64,000 bases of DNA, taken from positions 1 through 64,000 of the forward strand of contig JASGCK010000012.1 in the NCBI GenBank assembly GCA_030054145.1, given 5' to 3'. The stretch comes from Cytophagales bacterium (GTDB taxonomy: Bacteria; Pseudomonadota; Gammaproteobacteria; Burkholderiales; Burkholderiaceae_C). Below are positions 15,472-23,968 of this stretch, in pieces. How positions within the stretch are numbered: position 1 is the stretch's first letter; every line of letters starts with the position of its first letter. Made by a program: the position numbers and the translations under genes. A model generated the notes under the pieces. The model saw only the letters and a list, made by a program, of their open reading frames with translations, made no database searches and had not been told where the DNA came from.

Positions 15472-16799
15472 AAGAGGATTGCCTTTCGTTGGCTAACTTT
15501 TAAAAGCGCCATACTAAACCATGCTGCAACAATCCCTAGCGAGAGGATGGCGGTTAGCCAAAAGGCGTTGGGCGTTTGGGCAAAGATCGTGTTGTTGTTG
15601 CCATAAGCCAAGTAGTAGCCGCCGCCCAGTCCAATGCCCCACAAAAAGATGCTGTAGACGATGAGCGGCATGAGTGTGATGCGGTAGCAACGCAGCAAAA
15701 ACATTCCCATGATTTGGAGGCTGTCGGGCACATGATAGAAGGCGACAAAGGCGAGCAGCGTGCTGGCAAGCGCCACCACGTCGGGGTTGCTGCTAAACAG
15801 CGTTGCTAGCCAGTGGCGCGTGAGGAGCAAGGTTGCGCCGAGCGTGCAGCTAAAGACGAGTCCCCACGATAGGGTTTGCCGAATCAATTGCGCGGCGAGT
15901 TGGGGATTGCCGTGACCGATCCAATACGACACACGCGCCGTTGCTGCCACGCCGTAAGAGATGGGCAACATAAACACCATTGCCGCCATCGTGCCCGCAA
16001 TTTGGTGCGCTGCGGATGCGGTCACGCCTAGCCTTGCAACGAGTAATGCGATCAAGGTGAAAGAAGTAATCTCGACGAGTTGGCTCAGTCCAGCAGGGAT
16101 GCCAAGTCGTAAATGCCGTCCAATCGCCTTCCAGTTGGGTGCATCTAACGCACGCCAAATCGCAAACGGTTGGTAGTCTGCGTGCGAGGCGATCAGATAC
16201 ACGCCAATCCCAAGTCCTGCGGCCGTCACGATGAGGGATGCCAGCGCACAGCCTGCCAAGCCTAAATAGTGAATGAAGGCAAATGAGAGTGGAATTTTGA
16301 GCAGCAAAATGCCCACTTGCAACCACGTCACAAACCACGGTTTACCGAGTGCTTGGTTGAGTGCAGCGTACATCCGAAACAGCATGAAGAGCGGCACCAT
16401 GAACGCTTGGATGGCGAGGTAGCGCTCAATGTCGGGGATAAGGTGCGGCGGTACTTGCGAGAGAGTGAGCAGCCAGCCTGGAAACATCAAAATTAAAAAC
16501 GCAATGATGGATAAACCCATCGCCAAATAAATCCCTTGGTGCAGGGTTTTTCCCACGTCGTGATGCCGCCCTGCGCCTCGGTGCTCGGCATAAATAGGTA
16601 GCAGTACATTCAATACGCCAATCAGGCTAACGATGACGCTGATGTTGAGCGCACTGGCAACCGAGAGCGCGGCCAGCGCTTCGTTAGAGTAACGTCCCGC
16701 CACAATGGTATCGACAACGCCAGAGAGCACCGCTGCCAATTGCCCTGTGAGCACCGTCAGCGTGTGCGTCCAGATGAGGCTGCGTTCAGTTCTGAGCAT
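15438..16799 (-). CDS. MATE-family efflux transporter
   Basis: This 453-residue inner-membrane protein has twelve hydrophobic helices in two related halves, starting with QLAAVLSGVVDTIVAGRYS, the typical MATE opening with a VDT(I/M)xAG motif, and AYGVAATARVSYWIGHG-like sequence at the start of the second half. Such proteins export drugs or metabolites in exchange for sodium or protons. It overlaps the upstream gene by 14 bp and the SDR gene downstream by 34 bp, indicating one transcript of three genes. The substrate is not predictable. Confidence 0.92.
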   Translation of the reverse strand: MLRTERSLIWTHTLTVLTGQLAAVLSGVVDTIVAGRYSNEALAALSVASALNISVIVSLIGVLNVLLPIYAEHRGAGRHHDVGKTLHQGIYLAMGLSIIAFLILMFPGWLLTLSQVPPHLIPDIERYLAIQAFMVPLFMLFRMYAALNQALGKPWFVTWLQVGILLLKIPLSFAFIHYLGLAGCALASLIVTAAGLGIGVYLIASHADYQPFAIWRALDAPNWKAIGRHLRLGIPAGLSQLVEITSFTLIALLVARLGVTASAAHQIAGTMAAMVFMLPISYGVAATARVSYWIGHGNPQLAAQLIRQTLSWGLVFSCTLGATLLLTRHWLATLFSSNPDVVALASTLLAFVAFYHVPDSLQIMGMFLLRCYRITLMPLIVYSIFLWGIGLGGGYYLAYGNNNTIFAQTPNAFWLTAILSLGIVAAWFSMALLKVSQRKAILLCQTQSTKVSA

Positions 16800-18279
16800 T
16801 TGTTTTGCGGCGATAAATTAGCCAATCTTCATCGTTATCGGTTGGACGTCTCAGTCGTTTGCTCAGTTGCCAGTCCTGCATTTCCACATATTCGGGGAGA
16901 TTTTTTAGATCGTCACCATCGACGAGCAACCAGTCACAAGTCGCGCCGCGATTGGCTTGTACCAAAGGACGGTCAAGGTAGTAGCGCAGCGCAGCCTCTT
17001 GCGCGGGGCGCAGTCCGTGTATCTGAATGCAATGGGGGCTGGTTGTGGGCGATGCGGACGTGACGTTTTTTTGTATCAACATCATCAACGGCTTATAACT
17101 GCGGGCGTGATCAAGCAGCGGCAGCCAAAGGCTCATTAGCAGCATCCAGCATAGCGCCGCACCGCCTGCGGGCAAAACCATACTCATCCAAATAGCTGGT
17201 TGATGTTTGCCTAGGCGCCAGCGCACCAGCACACCCCAAGCGACGGTGGCGGCCGATGCTAACAAAAAAACAGGCGCGGAAAAAGTAGGCATAAACGCAG
17301 GAGCCAACCGCGTGACGTTAGCTGCAATTTGAGGCGGCGTGCCTGTTTGCATCGCAATCCAAATGATCCAAATGGCAAAAGCACAACCGCTAAAAAAGAA
17401 CAGCGTAAATAAATCGATCAAGCTCTTCATGCCACGGCGCAGAGTTGGCAACGCAAACGCGGCAAGCGTTGCCAACGCGGGCAGGGCGCTTAAAAACCAG
17501 CGATCAGTTTGCACCGCGCAAGGTAGTAGCACCAGATGGAGCAATACAAAACCCAGAGGCAACGCGATATGCGTTGCAGGGCGCAAGCGCAGCCAATGTT
17601 TGCGCCACTTAATTAAAGTCAGAATGGTCAAGATCCAAACAGGCCATGCAAACCAAACCAGCATATGTGCAGCCGCCCTCCATGCACTGAGATGCGACCA
17701 GAGCGAAAAATCAAATGCTGTTTTGCCTGTGGTCAGCCCCAGCCCAAGCAGCGATACACCTAATGCGGCGGCTGATTGAAATGGGTGAAAACGATAGCAA
17801 GATAGTGCAAAAAACAACAGCGAGACGAGGGCTGTTTGCACAATGGCAAATGTGGTCTCGTGACTCAGCTGGGCAAGCCCCAAACAAGCTAACAGCGCTA
17901 ACAGCGCTCCGTCGGCAATGGCGCGTGCGTAGAGCTTGGGCTTGGCTTCGCCACCAAAGGCAAAGGGCACGGGCTGCGCGGCCTCGCGCTTGGCTAGGTA
18001 GTACGTGGAATACCAAGTGGTCAGCAGCGTTAAGCCGATTAACGCCGCCGCTCCGATGCGAGCGATTAACCACGCGCCATCCGATGTACCCATGACATCA
18101 AATAGTTGGCCAAAGCCCGCAATATCAGCGCTCTTCCAAGGCTCTCGTCCTATAAAGCCTGCGGCTATATAGATAGCGCACAGCAGCAACAACGCCCAAT
18201 GCGGAAAGCGGCGCACAGCCTCTTGCGCCACGATGGCGGGCGAGGGGAGGCGAGAAGATGGATTGGCGGACTGGGACAT
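16786..18279 (-). CDS. Polytopic membrane protein, glycosyltransferase-39-like
   Basis: A 497-residue integral membrane protein with at least ten hydrophobic segments and a soluble C-terminal domain (from about residue 400, with RPAQEAALRYYLDRP and WLLVDGDD). The N-terminal motif GREPWKSADIAGFG after the first helix resembles the first periplasmic loop of ArnT/GT-C family transferases found in Burkholderiales, which use lipid-linked sugars. The acidic DD catalytic pair is not obvious, so function as a transferase is inferred, not shown. It leads the operon with the MATE and SDR genes. Confidence 0.7.
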   Translation of the reverse strand: MSQSANPSSRLPSPAIVAQEAVRRFPHWALLLLCAIYIAAGFIGREPWKSADIAGFGQLFDVMGTSDGAWLIARIGAAALIGLTLLTTWYSTYYLAKREAAQPVPFAFGGEAKPKLYARAIADGALLALLACLGLAQLSHETTFAIVQTALVSLLFFALSCYRFHPFQSAAALGVSLLGLGLTTGKTAFDFSLWSHLSAWRAAAHMLVWFAWPVWILTILTLIKWRKHWLRLRPATHIALPLGFVLLHLVLLPCAVQTDRWFLSALPALATLAAFALPTLRRGMKSLIDLFTLFFFSGCAFAIWIIWIAMQTGTPPQIAANVTRLAPAFMPTFSAPVFLLASAATVAWGVLVRWRLGKHQPAIWMSMVLPAGGAALCWMLLMSLWLPLLDHARSYKPLMMLIQKNVTSASPTTSPHCIQIHGLRPAQEAALRYYLDRPLVQANRGATCDWLLVDGDDLKNLPEYVEMQDWQLSKRLRRPTDNDEDWLIYRRKTNAQN

Positions 18280-18311
18280 AAGTGCTTAGATGCTTCTTCT
18301 ATTTTCGCCAT

Positions 18312-18336
18312 AAAAAAAGCAGTCCGTAGACTGCTT
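18312..18336 (-). terminator. Rho-independent terminator after rpmE2
   Basis: On the minus strand AAGCAGTC, a 4-base loop and GACTGCTT are followed by an unbroken run of T. It lies 20 bp past the rpmE2 stop. Confidence 0.85.
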
Positions 18337-18355
18337 CTTGTCTGGGGCTGAGCGT

Positions 18356-18625
18356 TTACGCTGCAGCTTCTTCCGTTTTTTTGCTGCCGTAGCGGTTCAA
18401 GAACTTAGCAACACGGCCGCCCATGTTGTCCACAGATTTTTGCGTGCCTGTATAGAAGGGATGCGATTCGCTCGATGTATCAAGCTTGTACAGCGGCAAC
18501 TCACGACCATCGTCCATCTTGATCATCTCTTTGGCGTTAACCGAAGAGCGGGTCACGAACTTGAAGCCATTGGACAAGTCCAAAAAGCAAACTTCGCGGT
18601 AGTTAGGGTGGATGCCTTCTTTCAT
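18356..18625 (-). CDS. rpmE2: 50S ribosomal protein bL31, zinc-free type B
   Basis: An 89-residue ribosomal protein. It opens with MKEGIHPNYREVCF and contains SSESHPFYTGTQK and GRVAKFLNRYG, all bL31 signatures. The CxxC pair that binds zinc in type A is absent, so this is the type B paralogue. The ATG at 18625 matches the family start; a frame upstream to 18673 adds unrelated residues. In many bacteria the B form is made under zinc limitation, but no Zur site is evident here and the gene may be the only bL31. Confidence 0.95.
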   Translation of the reverse strand: MKEGIHPNYREVCFLDLSNGFKFVTRSSVNAKEMIKMDDGRELPLYKLDTSSESHPFYTGTQKSVDNMGGRVAKFLNRYGSKKTEEAAA

Positions 18626-18717
18626 GGGAGACTCTTTTCTAAAAATTGGTTCAAACGCGTTAGCCGCACCCATAACCTGTTTTATGGGGTACTTTTCGCA
18701 AAGCCTTTGATTATAGC

Positions 18718-19980
18718 CTACCCGCCCCTGCGCATCATCTCAAAGAACTCGCTGTTGTTCTTGGTGGCTTTCATGCTCTTCAAAACCATTTCCATCGACT
18801 CAATCTCGTCCATATTGAACATGAATTGGCGCAGGATGCGGGTTTTTTGCAGCACTTCGGGGGCGAGCAGTAGCTCTTCGCGGCGCGTGCCCGATTTGGT
18901 GAGTTCAATCGCGGGGAAGATACGCTTTTCGTAAAGACGGCGGCTGAGGTGGACTTCGGAATTACCTGTGCCTTTGAATTCTTCAAAAATCACCTCGTCC
19001 ATGCGGCTGCCTGTATCGACCAGTGCTGTCGCGATGATGGTGAGTGAGCCGCCTTCCTCCACGTTACGTGCCGCGCCAAAAAATCGTTTGGGGCGATGCA
19101 AGGCGTTGGTATCAATACCGCCCGAGCCAATCTTGCCGCTCGACGGCATCACGTTGTTGTAGGCGCGCGCCAAACGTGTGATGGAGTCCAGCAAAATCAC
19201 CACATCTTTTTTGAGTTCGACAAGGCGCTTGGCGCGTTCAATCACCATCTCGGCCACGTGAACGTGACGCGCGGCAGGCTCGTCAAAGGTTGAGCTAATC
19301 ACCTCGCCGCGCACGCTGCGCTGCATCTCGGTCACTTCTTCGGGACGCTCGTCAACCAGCAGCACCATCAGATGCGAGTCAGGATAGTTGGCGGCAATCG
19401 CATGAGCGATGTGTTGCATCATGACCGTTTTGCCTGATTTGGGTGATGCCACTAAGAGCGCACGCTGTCCCTTGCCCATTGGCGCAATGATGTCAATCAC
19501 GCGCCCAGTGATGTTCTCTTCGCTCTTAATGTCGCGCTCTAAATGCATTTGCTCTTTAGGGAACAAGGGCGTTAAGTTTTCAAACATGACCTTGTGCTTA
19601 TTCGAGTCAGGCGATCCGCCGTTGACCTTGTCAAGTTTGTTCAGTGCAAAGTAGCGCTCACCATCTTTGGGCGTGCGCACTTCGCCTTCAATCATGTCGC
19701 CCGTGTGCAGATTAAAGCGGCGCACTTGACTAGGGGAAATATAGATGTCGTCGGTCGAGGCTGTAAAGCTGGTATCGGGCGAGCGCAAAAAGCCAAAACC
19801 ATCGGGCAGGATTTCTAACACGCCATCGGCAAACACTTGCTCGCCAGCGCGGGCGCGTTTTTTGATAATGGCAAACATCAGCTCTTGCTTGCGCATACGG
19901 CCTGTGTTTTCAATTTCTAGGGCTTCGGCTTGAAGCAAGACTTCTGACACGTGGAGTGCCTTGAGTTCATTAATGTGCAT
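18718..19980 (-). CDS. rho: Transcription termination factor Rho
   Basis: The 420-residue hexameric RNA helicase that ends transcription at C-rich unstructured RNA. The N-terminal Rho_N/cold-shock-like RNA-binding domain includes [10 protein letters not shown]; the ATPase domain has Walker A SPKSGKT near 178-184, Walker [17 protein letters not shown], the Q-loop [10 protein letters not shown] and the arginine finger region [13 protein letters not shown]. Length matches E. coli Rho (419). The leader RNA is strikingly C-rich (separate entry), consistent with autoregulation. rpmE2 lies downstream. Confidence 0.98.
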   Translation of the reverse strand: MHINELKALHVSEVLLQAEALEIENTGRMRKQELMFAIIKKRARAGEQVFADGVLEILPDGFGFLRSPDTSFTASTDDIYISPSQVRRFNLHTGDMIEGEVRTPKDGERYFALNKLDKVNGGSPDSNKHKVMFENLTPLFPKEQMHLERDIKSEENITGRVIDIIAPMGKGQRALLVASPKSGKTVMMQHIAHAIAANYPDSHLMVLLVDERPEEVTEMQRSVRGEVISSTFDEPAARHVHVAEMVIERAKRLVELKKDVVILLDSITRLARAYNNVMPSSGKIGSGGIDTNALHRPKRFFGAARNVEEGGSLTIIATALVDTGSRMDEVIFEEFKGTGNSEVHLSRRLYEKRIFPAIELTKSGTRREELLLAPEVLQKTRILRQFMFNMDEIESMEMVLKSMKATKNNSEFFEMMRRGG

Positions 19981-20040
19981 TTGAAGAATAAATGAAGTGT
20001 GGGGATGAAAATGAGGGGAGGGGAAGAATGCGGGAGGAGG
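19981..20040 (-). promoter_or_regulatory. C-rich, almost G-free rho leader (rut-like)
   Basis: The 60 nt directly before the rho start have a single G in the transcript and long C/U tracts, the composition Rho binds. With only one G there is no room for a Shine-Dalgarno sequence. Autogenous termination of rho is known in other bacteria; here it is inferred from composition. Confidence 0.65.
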
Positions 20041-20144
20041 TGGGCGGCGAGGTCACAATGACTGCCAAGGGCTCAAGCTGCGAAAAAGAGTGAATGCAGC
20101 GAACAGGTGCGATTATGCATGAAAAAAGCCGATGAGCATTTCGA

Positions 20145-20330
20145 CTAAAGACCTAGTTTGACGAGTTGCCCAATTTTTAGGTTGGTTAGTGTCTCTAGCA
20201 ATTGCGGGACAAAGCTTCGCGCTGTTTCAACGCGATTGTTTGAAGCAATCAGCACAACGACTGCAACGGGCAATTTTTCGTTTTGCTGATAGGGCAAATT
20301 CTGGTCAAAAGTGATTAAGACTTCAAAACC
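20145..20330 (-). pseudogene. C-terminal remnant of a DUF5615 (PIN-like) toxin
   Basis: Reading minus-strand codons from about 20330 to TAG at 20145-20147 gives 61 residues starting GFEVLITFDQNLPYQQN, then VAVVVLIASNNRVE and FVPQLLETL. This is the C-terminal half of VapC45-like DUF5615 proteins, including the acidic FDQNL motif. The N-terminal half with the usual LLDENLP motif is missing: the DUF433 antitoxin stop at 20338 lies only 8 bp upstream. No start codon is available, so the toxin is a truncated relic. Confidence 0.75.
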
Positions 20331-20337
20331 CTAAGCG

Positions 20338-20553
20338 CTAGGTCAACTCTGCTGTCAGTACGGCGTGGCGGCTATCTTCTAAAAGTTGAATGGCCGCCTC
20401 GCGTGAGACGGAGGGAAACTGATCTAAAAACTCTTCCAAATCGTCCCCCGCTTCCAAGTAGTCAAACAAGGATTTGATGGGTACGCGCGTACCAACAAAG
20501 CAGGGTGTACCGCTGACAGTGTCAGGCCTGATGCTGATAACTTTGCTGTACAT
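20338..20553 (-). CDS. DUF433 antitoxin
   Basis: A 71-residue protein with the DUF433 signature: ISIRPDTVSGTPCFVGTRVPIKSLFDYLEAG followed by LDQFPSVSREAAIQLLE, a winged-helix-like fold that pairs with DUF5615 PIN-like toxins. Only half of the toxin remains downstream, so this is an orphan antitoxin. It is 1 bp from the trxA stop, on the same strand, and could be read with trxA. Confidence 0.85.
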   Translation of the reverse strand: MYSKVISIRPDTVSGTPCFVGTRVPIKSLFDYLEAGDDLEEFLDQFPSVSREAAIQLLEDSRHAVLTAELT

Positions 20554-20554
20554 A

Positions 20555-20884
20555 TTAAACGTGCTCAGCCACCAGAGCCGTCATTTGACCTTTAGACATC
20601 GCGCCGACTTGCGTTTTAACCAGCTTGCCGCCTTTGAAGATCATGAGTGTTGGAATGCCCCGAATGCCAAACTGCGCGGGGATGGCTTGGTTCTCATCCA
20701 CATTCATCTTCATGATGCTCAGCTTGCCCGCGTAAGTGCCAGCCAACTCGTCCAGCACAGGCGCGATCTGGCGGCAAGGACCGCACCACTCAGCCCAGTA
20801 GTCCACCAACACAGGCAAATCGCTTTTGAGCACATCGGCTTCAAAACTTGCGTCGGAGATATGTTTGATGAGATCGCTGGCCAT
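20555..20884 (-). CDS. trxA: Thioredoxin
   Basis: The 109-residue cytosolic disulfide reductase, recycled by thioredoxin reductase. The redox motif WCGPC is at residues 33-37 and the conserved cis-proline is in GIRGIPTLMIF. Length and motifs are those of TrxA. Thioredoxin upstream of rho is a common arrangement in beta-proteobacteria; here the DUF433 gene and toxin relic separate them. AAGGAAAAA precedes the ATG. Confidence 0.97.
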   Translation of the reverse strand: MASDLIKHISDASFEADVLKSDLPVLVDYWAEWCGPCRQIAPVLDELAGTYAGKLSIMKMNVDENQAIPAQFGIRGIPTLMIFKGGKLVKTQVGAMSKGQMTALVAEHV

Positions 20885-20970
20885 GAGTTTTTCCTTTTAG
20901 TGAGTAAGAAGTCAAAATATGGGTAAATTGTGACAGAACTCAAGAGGCGATCAATTCGATTTACGCAGTT

Positions 20971-23769
20971 ATGCTCAAAAACATGAAAATTAGTAAAGAT
21001 GCACTCCGCGCCAAGCTTGCCGCCTTCGCTACCGAATGGCAAGGCGCGACGCGGGAAAAACAAGAAGCGCAGCAATTTTGGAATGCTTTTTGCGCCTGCT
21101 TTGGCCTCAATAAGCGCGGCATGGCGCTGTACGAGGACAAACGTAGACGCCTCAACAGCTCAACGGGCTATATCGATTGCTTCATTCCCAGCAAGATGCT
21201 GGTCGAGCACAAAAGCGCGAACAAAAACTTGGATGATGCCAAAGCGCAAGCCATCAGCTATGCCGAGGTGCTAGCGCCACACGAAATGCCGCAATTGCTC
21301 GTCGTCTGCGACTTTCAAAATTGGCGCGTGTGGGATTTAGAGACGGATAAAGAAGTCAGCTTCCAGCTAGAAGACCTGCCCAATCATTGGGAGCTGTTCG
21401 AGGTGCTGCAAACAGGCAAACGGCGCGTCATCGTGGAAGAAGACGAAGCCAACCGCAAAGCCGCGTATGCCATTGCCGAACTGCACGAAGCGCTGCTTAA
21501 AAACCGATTCCACGGCAAAGACCTAGAAGTCTTTTTGACCCGCATCGTGTTTTGTTTGTTTGCCGACGACACCCATATCTTTGAACGCAACCATGCACTG
21601 CGCGAGCTAATTGAGCAAAGCTTGGAGGACGGCAGCGACTTGGGACGCAAGCTGGACGAGCTGTTTAACGAAGCCTTAAATGTCAAAGAGAGTTTGCGGC
21701 AAAGCAACAGCCAGCTTGAGTTTTGCGACTTCTCGTACATCAACGGCGACCTGTTTAAAGACCGCTACCGCATCCCAAGATTTAACCCCGAGCTGCGGGC
21801 AAAGATGCTCACCTGCGCCCAGCTTGACTGGAGCGATATTTCGCCCGCCATCTTTGGCGCGATGTTTCAAGGCGTGCTAGAGCACGGCGCGCTAGACCGC
21901 AAAGGCGCACGGCGCGAGCTAGGGGCGCACTACACCTCCGAGACCAACATCCTGCGGGCAATTGATCCGCTGGTGATGGACGCGCTGCGTGCAGAGCTAG
22001 AGGGCTGCAAAGCCAATACCAGCAAGCTCCAAGCGCTGCACGACAAGCTTGCCAAATTCAAATTTTTAGACCCCGCCTGCGGCTGCGGCAACTTTTTAGT
22101 CATCACCTACCGAGAGCTGCGCCGCATCGAGCACGACCTGATCGAGCGCCTGTACCTGCGCAAAGGCATGGGCGACAACACCCAGCTCCTGCCCATGAAG
22201 GACTTAATCCGCACCAAAGTCGATCAGTTCTACGGCATCGAGATAGACGACTCCGCCGCGCACATCGCCCGCATTGCGCTGTGGATTACCGACCACCAAA
22301 TGAACCTAGAAGCGCACAAACGCTTTAGGGGCGACACCCGCCCAACCGTGCCCATCAAGTCCTCGCCGCACATCTTCCAGACGAACGCGCTCAGAGCCGA
22401 TTGGCAAGCGCTGCTGCCGCCAAGCGAGTGCAGCTACATCGTGGGTAACCCGCCGTTTGTGGGTTACAGCTATCAAACCAAAGATCAAAAGTCGGATTTG
22501 GCATTGGTATTCGCGGGAATGAAGGGCGCGGGCGTTTTGGACTACGTAGCGGCTTGGTACATCAAGGCCGCACACTATATGAAAGTCAACCCAGACGTGC
22601 GCTGTGCCTTTGTTTCCACCAACAGCATTACCCAAGGCGAACAAGTCGCCATCCTGTGGGGAGCGCTCATGCAATTGGGCGTACACATTCACTTTGCACA
22701 TCGCACCTTCAAATGGAGTAACGAAGGTAAAGGCGTTGCAGCCGTCCACTGCGTGATTGTGGGCATGGGACTCGATGAGCCTGCAAGCCCCGTCCTGTAT
22801 GACTATGCAGAGGACATAGCAGGAGAGCCTGTGGTTTCGCTCGCCAAACACATCAATCCGTATTTGGTAGATGCGCCAACGGTGCTGCTTGAAAAGCGGA
22901 CAACGCCCATTAGCAATGTGATTGCAATGGTTAAAGGCAGCCAGCCAACGGATGGTGGTAATTTGCTTTTGTCTGATATTGAAAAACAAGAGTTAATTAA
23001 AAATGAACCAGACGCTAAAAAATGGATTCGCCCATTCCTAGGCGCTGGCGAGTTCATCAATAACGTGCCGCGCTGGTGCTTATGGTTGAAGGACATCTCG
23101 CCTACTGAGTTGCGAGCCTTGCCCTTGGTACGGCAGCGTGTGAAAGCGGTTAAGGAGATGCGCCAAGCTAGTCTGAAAGTGCCCACACAAAATATGGCTG
23201 CATTCCCGACTTTGTTTGGCGAGGATAGGCAAACGGATAAGACTTATTTACTGATGCCTAGCGTCTCCTCAGAGAATCGCCGCTTCGTTCCAATTGGCTA
23301 TTTCAAGCCGAATGTGGTTGCAAGCAATCTCGTCTTCATGCTTCCCCGCGCCACGCTCTATCACTTCGGCGTTCTGTGCTCAACCATGCACAACGCATGG
23401 ATGCGTGCCGTATGCGGACGTTTAGAGAGCCGTTACCGCTATTCCAACACCATTGTCTACAACAACTTCCCTTGGCCGCAGGCCATATCGGATAAGGCTT
23501 CCAAGGCCATCGAGTCCGCAGCCCAGGCGGTACTTGATGCGCGGGCTGCCTACCCTGATAGCAGCTTGGCTGACTTGTATGACCCGAACACGATGCCGCC
23601 AGTTTTAGTAAAGGCGCATCAAACTTTGGACAAAGCCGTGGACGCGGCGTACAAGTACAAGGGCGGCAAGGAGGACGCGCCGCGTGTGGCGTTTTTGTTT
23701 GAGCGCTATCAGGCGTTGACTAGCCTTTTGCCTGCGGAGAAGGCGGGGCGCAGGGCTGTTCGTAAGTGA
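20971..23769 (+). CDS. MmeI-like type IIL restriction-modification enzyme
   Basis: A single 932-residue chain that should both methylate and cut DNA. The N-terminal nuclease domain carries D69 in YIDCFIP and E79-H-K81 in LVEHKS, matching the D70/E80/K82 catalytic set of MmeI in order and position. A helical linker follows. The adenine methyltransferase domain has the SAM motif FLDPACGCGNFLV (about residues 366-378) and catalytic motif IV VGNPPF near 490. The C-terminal ~350 residues (from IPIGYFKPN and LESRYRYSN on) hold the target recognition region. No separate specificity or restriction subunit is needed or seen. The start is uncertain (ATG 20971 or 20983); neither has a clear ribosome binding site. 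Whether the nuclease is active cannot be read. Confidence 0.88.
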   Translation: MLKNMKISKDALRAKLAAFATEWQGATREKQEAQQFWNAFCACFGLNKRGMALYEDKRRRLNSSTGYIDCFIPSKMLVEHKSANKNLDDAKAQAISYAEVLAPHEMPQLLVVCDFQNWRVWDLETDKEVSFQLEDLPNHWELFEVLQTGKRRVIVEEDEANRKAAYAIAELHEALLKNRFHGKDLEVFLTRIVFCLFADDTHIFERNHALRELIEQSLEDGSDLGRKLDELFNEALNVKESLRQSNSQLEFCDFSYINGDLFKDRYRIPRFNPELRAKMLTCAQLDWSDISPAIFGAMFQGVLEHGALDRKGARRELGAHYTSETNILRAIDPLVMDALRAELEGCKANTSKLQALHDKLAKFKFLDPACGCGNFLVITYRELRRIEHDLIERLYLRKGMGDNTQLLPMKDLIRTKVDQFYGIEIDDSAAHIARIALWITDHQMNLEAHKRFRGDTRPTVPIKSSPHIFQTNALRADWQALLPPSECSYIVGNPPFVGYSYQTKDQKSDLALVFAGMKGAGVLDYVAAWYIKAAHYMKVNPDVRCAFVSTNSITQGEQVAILWGALMQLGVHIHFAHRTFKWSNEGKGVAAVHCVIVGMGLDEPASPVLYDYAEDIAGEPVVSLAKHINPYLVDAPTVLLEKRTTPISNVIAMVKGSQPTDGGNLLLSDIEKQELIKNEPDAKKWIRPFLGAGEFINNVPRWCLWLKDISPTELRALPLVRQRVKAVKEMRQASLKVPTQNMAAFPTLFGEDRQTDKTYLLMPSVSSENRRFVPIGYFKPNVVASNLVFMLPRATLYHFGVLCSTMHNAWMRAVCGRLESRYRYSNTIVYNNFPWPQAISDKASKAIESAAQAVLDARAAYPDSSLADLYDPNTMPPVLVKAHQTLDKAVDAAYKYKGGKEDAPRVAFLFERYQALTSLLPAEKAGRRAVRK

Positions 23770-23837
23770 TTGCAGCAAAGCGCTACCAAGTGGAAGAGGC
23801 TAGAGAACTACTAACCAGAACAGGACATCAACCATGA
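23766..23837 (+). pseudogene. C-terminal remnant of a hicA toxin
   Basis: The frame ending CGC TAC CAA GTG ... CCA TGA reads RYQVEEARELLTRTGHQP, which resembles the C-terminal end of HicA-type mRNA interferases. Everything upstream is lost, replaced by the 3' end of the MmeI-like gene. The TGA overlaps the ATG of the hicB relic, the native hicAB junction. Confidence 0.55.
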
Positions 23838-23957
23838 ATAAATTAACTTATCGGGGTTACACAGCTACACAATGCCGCGCTGATTACGGCACAGTCCAAT
23901 GGACTGAGTCTCAATCAATGGGCGGTTCAAACGTTTGAGCACGCGGTGGCGACCTAG
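23834..23957 (+). pseudogene. Internally deleted hicB antitoxin
   Basis: The ATG at 23834 starts MNKLTYRGYTAT, the N-terminus of HicB; the frame ends early at 23935-23938 region. In the +1 frame the DNA from 23877 encodes SNGLSLNQWAVQTFEHAVAT and a stop at 23957, the HicB C-terminal ribbon-helix-helix segment (SLNQW is characteristic). The middle of the gene, about 60-70 codons, is deleted and the two ends are out of frame. Confidence 0.65.
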
Positions 23958-23968
23958 TGGCTTTTTAA

